Shown one piece after another: positions 56,216-61,986 of a stretch of 61,986 nt of DNA. The position numbers and the translations under genes are program-made. This DNA comes from Bacteroidales bacterium (GTDB taxonomy: Bacteria > Bacteroidota > Bacteroidia > Bacteroidales > UBA932). Where the stretch lies: contig JAKSJP010000003.1 in NCBI GenBank assembly GCA_024398105.1, forward strand, positions 83,780 to 145,765, given 5' to 3'. A model generated the notes under the pieces. That model ran no database searches. It was given only the letters and a program-made list of their open reading frames with translations, and was not told where the DNA came from. How positions within the stretch are numbered: the stretch's first letter is position 1; the number at the start of each line of letters is the position of its first letter.

Positions 56216-57086
56216 ACTTGAATTTGTTCATGTTCCTTGCAATCTGGTCAAAGCGGTCATGGAACAGAGTTTCTTCCATTGAAAACAGCTTGTCATTCAT
56301 TTCTGACGATACCGACGAATCAGTTCCTGTAGAGACCCATCTTGCGTTTTTCTCTGCAGGAAGGAGCTTGATAGGATGTCCACTTTCACTCGAAGCTTTC
56401 ACCAGTCCTGACAAAAGCTCGCTACTCTTCGACAAGTTCAAAGTCTGTCCTTGAATAGCATTAAGTTGAAAAGAAGAAGTCGCCCCTAACTCTTTGCATA
56501 CGCTTCTGAATAAAGCGTCCACATTATCAGAAACACGTGGCAGGTTGGGGTATGCAATCTCAAAACGAATCGACCTCACTCCCTCAGGGTAACGATCCAG
56601 AAGATTCCAGAAAGTATTCTCTTCAATCCTTCGACGTATCTCTACCACAAGACCAGAATCTTTCAACGCCTCATTCAATGATGCTGTCATGATCTTTGCG
56701 ACCTGATCGGTACTTACAAAAGCTCTGGATTTGTCCTGAATAGCCATACTCTGACAGTCTCCTCGATTATCGATCACTACAACGCAACTAGGTTGATTGA
56801 CAAGTTCTTTAATCTTGAAATTCTCCTCCTGGCGTAATTTCTTATTATTTGCTATTCTTAAGACTATGATGCCGTTCTCATTCAGAATGACCTGATGATT
56901 ATACTTAGTAAGGCCTTTTGAAAACGCAAAACCAGATCCATCTGAAAAGAGGGTCTGGAAAACAGTCTGCTTATCCAGCATAACTGAATCCGAAGTCACT
57001 GGGGCCATACCGAATAGAGTCTCCGTCATTACTCCGTCATCAATAGCTGGAGAAAACTGATATGTGTATATTTTAAAACTTGCCAT
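56214..57086 (-). CDS. Protein of unknown function in the accessory region
   Basis: 290 residues, no signal peptide or membrane helix. It starts MASFKIYTYQFSPAIDDG. Blocks worth noting are LNENGIIVLRIANNKKLRQE, VDRYPEGVRSIRFEIAYPNL-like sequence (LLDRYPEGVRSIRFEIAYPN in the actual protein) and SRAFVSTDQVAKIMTASLNE. The mix of short strands and helices gives no clear domain. Base composition is more AT-rich than the genes to the left, a sign of transfer. It is divergent from the 57145 gene with 58 bp between starts. A paired or defence role is possible but unproven. Its TATATTTG box is 4 nt before the ATG. Confidence 0.65.
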   Translation of the reverse strand: MASFKIYTYQFSPAIDDGVMTETLFGMAPVTSDSVMLDKQTVFQTLFSDGSGFAFSKGLTKYNHQVILNENGIIVLRIANNKKLRQEENFKIKELVNQPSCVVVIDNRGDCQSMAIQDKSRAFVSTDQVAKIMTASLNEALKDSGLVVEIRRRIEENTFWNLLDRYPEGVRSIRFEIAYPNLPRVSDNVDALFRSVCKELGATSSFQLNAIQGQTLNLSKSSELLSGLVKASSESGHPIKLLPAEKNARWVSTGTDSSVSSEMNDKLFSMEETLFHDRFDQIARNMNKFK

Positions 57087-57090
57087 ATTA

Positions 57091-57098
57091 CAAATATA
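57091..57098 (-). promoter_or_regulatory. -7 box of the 56214 gene
   Basis: Minus-strand TATATTTG, 4 nt before the ATG at 57086, so probably leaderless. Confidence 0.45.
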
Positions 57099-57132
57099 AC
57101 ACTAATTATATCACAGTGTTGGATAAATTGAT

Positions 57133-57140
57133 TATCTTTA
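57133..57140 (+). promoter_or_regulatory. Possible -7 box of the 57145 gene
   Basis: TATCTTTA is one base off TAnnTTTG and ends 4 nt before the ATG at 57145. Confidence 0.3.
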
Positions 57141-57144
57141 TAGA

Positions 57145-57966
57145 ATGTTAAAGCACTTAGACGACAACGAGATATCCGAACTGCAGATCCGATATCTTAC
57201 TAACCCTCTTTTCTGCTCGTTGGCCGAAGTAATCGACCTTACAGCCTTTAACCTTGGGAGCATTTCTTCAGTTGAAATCTGGTACAATGCAGAAGATGTT
57301 TACCAGGAACTGCTGTCTTCTCCCAGACCAGACCTGATGATTCCAAGACTGTTCTCAAAGTGTTCTCGATTCTATGGATCGGATGATTTAGCTTCAATAG
57401 TGATGACATGTACCTTGTATATCATCTGCAGCACTGATGGGCAGGGTAAATCACTGACATCAGCAGCACAGAAGATTGGTGCAACTGTCATCCATAATCC
57501 TTTGATTGAGTATATATTCAATGCTCAAAGAGAGGCTGAAAAAGAGGAAGAATCCAACGGAAATCCTATCCCCACTGACTTATATAAGAAAGAAGTAAAC
57601 AACGTTCAAGCACTTAGCGACCCAGATTCAGCCTATTGCACGATCAGGTTTGATCAGATTCCAGATGACCTCAAGTCCTGTGTTGGAGACAAACGCAGAT
57701 TTGACCAATACTGCAGAATCATCAACGGTGAGATTCTCTCATACATAAAGTCTCCAGAAGGCTATTCTCAATTGTGGAAGGTCGTGTTGGAAGTAAGCAA
57801 GGATCTAGGATACATCAGCCAAGGATGCAATGTCAGACGCTTTGCCGAACTACTTCATACAATCTGTCCCGAAGCTGGAGAAACACGAAAACTTGATCAG
57901 AACATGCAGAAGAAAATTGTTACGCAAAAGGAGGCTGAGGCCATAAGAAGCAGATTTGAGCTTTGA
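57145..57966 (+). CDS. Protein of unknown function, divergent partner of 56214
   Basis: 273 residues, helical, soluble. It opens MLKHLDDNEISELQIRYLTN. Visible blocks are RFYGSDDLASIVMTCTLYII, CSTDGQGKSLTSAAQKIGAT and YSQLWKVVLEVSKDLGYISQ. I recognise no domain. The C-terminus (KKIVTQKEAEAIRSRFEL) is a charged helix. The composition is AT-rich like its divergent neighbour, and the pair sits next to an IS and an Rhs locus, so horizontal acquisition is likely. No toxin, nuclease or transposase motif is visible. Confidence 0.65.
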   Translation: MLKHLDDNEISELQIRYLTNPLFCSLAEVIDLTAFNLGSISSVEIWYNAEDVYQELLSSPRPDLMIPRLFSKCSRFYGSDDLASIVMTCTLYIICSTDGQGKSLTSAAQKIGATVIHNPLIEYIFNAQREAEKEEESNGNPIPTDLYKKEVNNVQALSDPDSAYCTIRFDQIPDDLKSCVGDKRRFDQYCRIINGEILSYIKSPEGYSQLWKVVLEVSKDLGYISQGCNVRRFAELLHTICPEAGETRKLDQNMQKKIVTQKEAEAIRSRFEL

Positions 57967-58059
57967 GATAGGCCGCCCGGATCAGTTTTAATAAAATACA
58001 CAATATAACTACCATCATGCGTACAGTATACACATCAAATATTTATTATAAAGAAACAT

Positions 58060-59394
58060 GAGTGTCCGGTAAAACTCCGGACGTTATTAAATAAAGTTTA
58101 ACAATCAAATAAAGTTGGTTCGGTAGAACCATCAAGTTCATTGACAATATTGTCGTTAGGTTTTGCAAAGAGTTCCTTAAGATGCTTAGTTTCTGTGAGT
58201 GAACAACTTACCATCTGTAGCATCTCGTAGATAGACCTGTCAACGCCCATCTTTTTCTGCACTATTGCCATCATGCAATAGGTGGTAATGGCAGAATAGA
58301 TCTGGATTCTGACTGCGTTTTCGGAGTTACCCCAGAACTTTTTTATCTTCAGATGCTGCTTGAGCCATTTGAAAAACAGCTCGATCTGCCATCTCTGATG
58401 ATAGAGTTCAGCAACAAGCATCGGACTGATATCCAGTGCATTAGTGAAGAATATGAACTCGCGTTTGTTCTCTTCATCCCAGTACTTGATGCGTCTGATC
58501 TTGTCAGGATACTTCGCATTGGTGAACTGGCCATCCATGTAACCGACAGCGTCGGACATGATGCCGGATCCGGGAGGGAAACGCCTCGTCCACTTGTTCG
58601 GACGGAAGTCGTTGTTCTTCTTGCCTCTGACCACGAAGTACGCTCCGATGCTCTCGATGTTATGGAGACGCTTGAAGTCATTGTAACCGCGGTCGAAGAT
58701 GTAGAATGAGTTCTCCTCATATGGTATCTCATCCATTGCATTCATGTCGTGGACACGTGCTTCGGTGATGTGAAAGAACGTAGGAATGGATGTTTCAATG
58801 TCATACAGCGTATGTACTTTGATGCCTCCTTTCCGCTGATTCTTCCTGAACAGAGCCCATTGAAATGTCTCAAGGCAAAGCTCGATAGTCGTTGAGTCAA
58901 AGGCATATACGTTGCCTCCAAGCTTGAAGATATCGTCGGCACGACAGGCTCTGGCTTCCGCTACGACCCTGTAAGCGAACTCCTCGAAGATACGATAGTC
59001 GCGCTTGTTGTTGGCGTCTGAAAGGGTACTCTTCGATGCATGCTTTCCGAAGCCAAGGTGGAATGCCTTGCTGGCGTGGACATGAGTAGCAAGCACTACG
59101 TCTCGCAGGCTTTCCCGGTTGAGCAACTGACCGAACATGAGGACAGCGAGCTGATTCCAACAGGTGAACTGCTTGACATACCGATTGCCGTTGTATTTGT
59201 TTGCCAGTCGTAGGAAGACATCCTTATCAAGGAAGTCTAAAAGCTGTGAGAACACGTATTTTCCGTTATGCATGTGCCATTCTACGTTAGTCTGGCAAAG
59301 ATAATTTCAAATCGGCGCGGTCTCAAAACCTCTGTAATTACCTAACAATCAATATTTTCAAAGAACTTTTAAAAATTTTTACCGGACACTAGTG
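58060..59394 (-). mobile_element. IS4-family insertion sequence
   Basis: Inverted ends AGTGTCCGGTAAAA (58061-58074 and complement 59377-59390) match perfectly over 14 bp. A 12-bp direct repeat ATAAAGAAACAT flanks it (58048-58059 and 59395-59406), a target-site duplication of IS4 size. The exact tips are uncertain by 1-4 nt. Near the left end GTCCGG...CCGGAC (58064-58082) forms a hairpin that may block outside transcription. The duplications are identical, so the insertion is recent or under no drift. Confidence 0.9.
58098..59273 (-). CDS. IS4-family transposase
   Basis: 391 residues, apparently intact. The N-terminal DUF4372-like part includes MHNGKYVFSQLLDFLDKDVF. The DDE core has a first Asp in VYAFDSTTIEL, a second in YIFDRGYNDFKRLH, and the YREK-like region YHQRWQIELFFKWLKQHLKI with the final Glu. 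These features place it in the IS4 family group common in Bacteroidota. It is the only gene of the element. Confidence 0.93.
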   Translation of the reverse strand: MHNGKYVFSQLLDFLDKDVFLRLANKYNGNRYVKQFTCWNQLAVLMFGQLLNRESLRDVVLATHVHASKAFHLGFGKHASKSTLSDANNKRDYRIFEEFAYRVVAEARACRADDIFKLGGNVYAFDSTTIELCLETFQWALFRKNQRKGGIKVHTLYDIETSIPTFFHITEARVHDMNAMDEIPYEENSFYIFDRGYNDFKRLHNIESIGAYFVVRGKKNNDFRPNKWTRRFPPGSGIMSDAVGYMDGQFTNAKYPDKIRRIKYWDEENKREFIFFTNALDISPMLVAELYHQRWQIELFFKWLKQHLKIKKFWGNSENAVRIQIYSAITTYCMMAIVQKKMGVDRSIYEMLQMVSCSLTETKHLKELFAKPNDNIVNELDGSTEPTLFDC

Positions 59395-59812
59395 ATAAAG
59401 AAACATTCTTGACATCTACGGTTCTATTTTTTATCGGTCAAACTTTTATTATACTGTTTAGCAAAGTATTTGTAGATACCGAATGGTTGATGTATCTTGG
59501 ACTAATCTTCCTTACACAACCTTTTTTTATCATCAGACCTCTTTATCGCTTGAAATCAGTCATAATAGACGAAAATGAAGATACTATAACCATCCACAAC
59601 ATTATTACGAAAAGTACGCTGAAGATATCTAGCTTGAAAGCAATTTCTTACAAAGAGACCAGCAAGGGATTACTCTCAAAGGCTGCCTTAATTTCTGTGT
59701 GTGATAAAGAATCTCGCTCTCTGGATATACTGACAGTGACCGAAAACGCGATTCTAATAGCGTCGCAACTCTCAGACCTTAACCCAAGTATACAAGTATA
59801 TCACAAATGAAA

Positions 59813-59836
59813 CAGAGTTCGGTTAACCGAACTCTG
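59813..59836. terminator. 24-bp perfect palindrome after the broken gene
   Basis: CAGAGTTCGGTT and its exact complement lie side by side, 3 bp after the stop of the interrupted gene and 37 bp from the end of the 59874 ORF. Position suggests a bidirectional terminator, although T-tracts are weak; a protein-binding palindrome is an alternative. Confidence 0.5.
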
Positions 59837-59873
59837 AAAAAAGGTAAGCCTGGCGCCGTAGCACTAACAAACT

Positions 59874-60053
59874 TTATGGGAATATTTCTAACAAGATCAT
59901 TGGGGAGAGCAAGCTTAATAACATTAGTAAGAATATACCTACACCTTTCAACCCATGATATGATTCGTGCTCGTACTTCTTTTTTAATGATTCATATACA
60001 TCTTCGTCCATCGGAAAAAACCATGTCATGAACGCAACAGTTGCTATGTACAT
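59874..60053 (-). CDS. Small membrane protein downstream of the Rhs locus
   Basis: 59 residues starting MYIATVAFMTWFFPMDEDVY and ending with a hydrophobic helix (VGIFLLMLLSLLSPMILLEI). Its ATG is 1 nt after the stop of the 60055 gene, so it would be co-translated with it. It is too short to be sure from sequence, but the tight spacing, the membrane helix and the lack of a better frame support it. It may be a second immunity or accessory protein of the Rhs toxin locus. Confidence 0.5.
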   Translation of the reverse strand: MYIATVAFMTWFFPMDEDVYESLKKKYEHESYHGLKGVGIFLLMLLSLLSPMILLEIFP

Positions 60054-60054
60054 A

Positions 60055-60687
60055 TCACAAGGGGAAGTTCACATTCCTATTTGAGTGTCGCTTTGACCTC
60101 TCATCTCCATATGTTGACGTCTGATAATCCAAATTGAGTCTTACGAAATGCTTAGCATCGTGATTTTTATGTTGTGCTTGATAGAATATTGAATTAGACT
60201 GAGAAGGTAGCAGTAATCGTACATAAGATTCTGAAGGATACCAATATATAGTTCCATCAATTGAATCGCATTCAAAATAAGCATGCCCATTGATGACTTC
60301 TGGCTGACACTCGACTTCGCCTCTATTCAATAAACGATTCTTTCGATGCCCTTTAAAAAAAATAGAGTCTGACGACATTGTAATACAATGGTCACAATCC
60401 AAGTCCTTATATAAACTGATAATTGTAACCGAGGGATCATACCTATCTTCTAATAGAAGCAAACTATCCTTACATATGTACAAATTCTTATACATATGTG
60501 ATGTTGTATCGGACAGGATGCAATAATAAGATGTCTCGGGAACCCTAAACATAGACTCGAAACTATACTGCGTGCGGTTGATATGTGGCATGACTCGTTT
60601 TTCGTTAACAATAACGAATCCCCGGCAAAAGAATAAAAATAAAAAGGTGATGATCACCCCTGATTTAAATACTATCTTTGAAACCAT
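60055..60687 (-). CDS. Unknown membrane-anchored protein after Rhs; candidate immunity protein
   Basis: 210 residues with an N-terminal signal anchor (IVFKSGVIITFLFLFFCRGF). The rest is predicted extracytoplasmic, with many Ser, Tyr and Asp and several Cys (CILSD, CKDSL, CDHC, CQPE, CDSID). I recognise no family. It starts inside the end of the Rhs gene (16-bp overlap), exactly where immunity genes sit in polymorphic toxin loci. The AT-rich composition matches the toxin tip. An immunity role is an inference from position. Confidence 0.55.
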   Translation of the reverse strand: MVSKIVFKSGVIITFLFLFFCRGFVIVNEKRVMPHINRTQYSFESMFRVPETSYYCILSDTTSHMYKNLYICKDSLLLLEDRYDPSVTIISLYKDLDCDHCITMSSDSIFFKGHRKNRLLNRGEVECQPEVINGHAYFECDSIDGTIYWYPSESYVRLLLPSQSNSIFYQAQHKNHDAKHFVRLNLDYQTSTYGDERSKRHSNRNVNFPL

Positions 60688-61986
60688 TTCTTACAAAATA
60701 TAAAAAGTGATGGAGCGGACTTCAAAAGATTATAGTGTTTGACTATTGCAATCCTATCTGATCCTGTTTTCCAACCTAAGAATTGCGCCATTTGTGTTTG
60801 AATTCCTTCTATCCCACCTTGATATGAGTCAAAAGCAATGCGTGATGCCATCCAGCCAAAACCATTTGCTCCCGCATAATATCCTGCGACATAGTTTCCA
60901 ATATCCCTTGCGGAGGCTATGTATGTAGCACCACCTTGTGTAATGGGCATTCCACGAAGGACATCCTCACGTCTCACATCTTCTGAGCCATCTGTATGTT
61001 TAAAGTCGTATACTTGATATTCCTTTGCTCTCTCCATATAATCGCCTAAAGGAATCATGCTTGTTGTTAGCTCATTGATGAAGTCTTGGCCTTTTGTATT
61101 TTTGAGATCAATCGTCTCATTTCCCCAACTTTTAGTTTTGAAATTATAGAAAGATACAGGTGTCATCGATTTTCCGATTGAGATACGCCTACCTCTCTCA
61201 TTTCTGACAAACTCATTGTTTGAATCAACAACATATATATTGCGATTCCCATTTAACTTGCCGCCAGCTACAGAGTATTTACCATTCTGGTTATCATAAA
61301 CATAAGTCTCTTCACCATTTGGATCAACAAAATTCATTGGATTTCCTCCACAATATCCATATGTACCAAACGGAGCATATTTCTCCGCCAGCGGATCCAC
61401 AGACAGGAACCTGCCTGTCGTAGGGTCATACAGCCTTGCCTTGAAGTCATACAGCCCAAGTCCATTGTCAGCGTACAGCTCGTTCCCGATGAACCTGTAA
61501 GGCTGGTCCGTCGTGAAGCTGGCGGCTTCCATGCTGCCGATCACATCTCCCTTCTCCTGGCCTCCGTCTATGACCGGACTGTCAATGACTCCGGAGCCAG
61601 GACGGGGTACGAGGTCGGACGACATCGTCCTGCTCGCGTAGCTCATGCCGAAGGGGTAGTAGTGGTTCACCTGAGCCACCGTGCCGTCCTCAGCCGCCAC
61701 CACCCTAGTGCTTCCGAGGTGGTCGACCAGGAAGAACACGTACTCCGGGGACCCGCCCTCCATCGACACCATCCCGCCGTCCACGAGGATGTATTTCAAA
61801 GAACCGTCCTCATACACCAGGTTGCCCCTGTACTCCGTGACGGAAGACGGACCCCCGTCCCTTGACACGGTCCTCGCAAGTTTGGTCCCGTCCGCCAGGT
61901 AGCTGAATGTCTCCACGCCTCCTGCGTACGCGATCCTTGCCGGTCTGCCGGCCCTGTTGTATGATATGCCCGTGACGCCCCTGTTC
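60672..61986 (-). CDS. RHS/YD-repeat protein, C-terminal part with toxin-like tip (5' cut by window)
   Basis: The frame runs to the window edge. The Rhs core shows DHLGSTRVVAAEDGTV, YPFGMSY, YDFKARLYDPTTGRFLSVDP and the boundary motif NPMNFVDPNGEE. After it, about 205 residues of lower GC differ from the core. They contain ASARDIGNYVAGYYAGANGF, whose D-x-G-N ... G pattern recalls the polymorphic toxin type 44 (Ntox44) domain. The GC drop at the boundary is what is expected when tips are exchanged. It is probably a contact-dependent or secreted effector. Two small genes follow as candidate immunity and accessory genes. Confidence 0.85.
   Translation of the reverse strand, partial: NRGVTGISYNRAGRPARIAYAGGVETFSYLADGTKLARTVSRDGGPSSVTEYRGNLVYEDGSLKYILVDGGMVSMEGGSPEYVFFLVDHLGSTRVVAAEDGTVAQVNHYYPFGMSYASRTMSSDLVPRPGSGVIDSPVIDGGQEKGDVIGSMEAASFTTDQPYRFIGNELYADNGLGLYDFKARLYDPTTGRFLSVDPLAEKYAPFGTYGYCGGNPMNFVDPNGEETYVYDNQNGKYSVAGGKLNGNRNIYVVDSNNEFVRNERGRRISIGKSMTPVSFYNFKTKSWGNETIDLKNTKGQDFINELTTSMIPLGDYMERAKEYQVYDFKHTDGSEDVRREDVLRGMPITQGGATYIASARDIGNYVAGYYAGANGFGWMASRIAFDSYQGGIEGIQTQMAQFLGWKTGSDRIAIVKHYNLLKSAPSLFIFCKKWFQR

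Larger units (their letters stand above)
58017..59810 (+). pseudogene. Small membrane-protein gene interrupted by an IS4 element
   Basis: The 5' part (58017-58059) reads MRTVYTSNIYYKET; the 3' part continues from 59407 (FLTSTVLFFIGQTFIILFSK onward). Removing the IS and one copy of the 12-bp duplication joins them in frame into a protein of about 148 residues. It would have two membrane helices (around 18-35 and 40-60) and a PH-like soluble tail (SVIIDENEDTITIHNIITKS). A downstream TTG at 59409 could still give a truncated protein. No function is known. Confidence 0.8.

Noticed and set aside
59807-60031. Plus-strand frame of 74 codons after the interrupted gene
   Set aside because: It covers the 24-bp palindrome and the opposite strand of the 59-residue ORF, and its residues show no domain or signal.

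Overview
The window looks like the chromosome of a Bacteroidales bacterium (Bacteroidota). The evidence is a SusC/SusD pair with FecI-type sigma and FecR anti-sigma factors, a BACON-domain lipoprotein, a Bacteroidota-type histone H1-like protein, a short-type glucose-6-phosphate isomerase, a bacterial DPP III, and many promoters with the Bacteroidota -7 box TAnnTTTG. Coding sequence is moderately GC-rich with codons ending in C or G. The last 5.7 kb is visibly more AT-rich. TAA, TAG and TGA are all used as stops. The genus cannot be named from the sequence alone.

Layout. 1-4.8 kb: the end of a HerA/DUF853 ATPase, a membrane LytTR regulator and a fabH-fabF-fabZ cluster. 5.0-8.6 kb (minus strand): a GNAT-prfA-queF operon and mazG. 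8.7-12.6 kb: an SDR-aldehyde dehydrogenase-lipoprotein operon, then 0.84 kb of non-coding DNA rich in repeats. 13.5-22.4 kb: glycan and ester hydrolases (a 1280-residue GH2 beta-galactosidase, a class C beta-lactamase-like hydrolase, a CE6-CE1-like double esterase) and pgi. 22.4-32.4 kb: housekeeping genes (mtgA, a Mom-like acyltransferase, recX, a patatin-BamA protein, rlmN, recA, tdk, rsmI, a helix-hairpin-helix protein). 32.4-34.4 kb: a REP/RAYT locus. 34.4-46.8 kb: one plus-strand cluster of ECF sigma, FecR, SusC, SusD, BACON lipoprotein, two TlpA-like lipoproteins and DsbD, which looks like a nutrient-uptake locus with its own periplasmic thiol-redox chain. 47.0-53.2 kb (minus): a Na+/bile-acid-type symporter, PlsC, an outer-membrane barrel, DPP III and a Xer recombinase in one tight run. 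53.3-56.2 kb: a C11 (clostripain-like) lipoprotein, rplY, pth and an H1-like protein. 56.2-62.0 kb: an accessory region with two divergent unknown genes, an IS4-family element that interrupts a small membrane-protein gene, and the end of an Rhs gene with a variable C-terminal domain and two downstream genes.

The best candidate for something undescribed is the 32.4-34.4 kb locus. A tyrosine (HUH) REP-associated transposase and a small 117-residue protein are framed by two 175-bp clusters of the palindrome GACCTAGGTC. A third cluster sits 12 kb away. All three share the exact spacing 10-15-10-49-10-15-10, even though the sequence between the palindromes has diverged in the third. Other notable signals are a 108-bp repeat present twice in opposite orientation, a strong excess of CCATGGTACC, several TAnnTTTG boxes only 4-8 nt before start codons (possible leaderless genes), and the IS insertion whose removal restores a reading frame.
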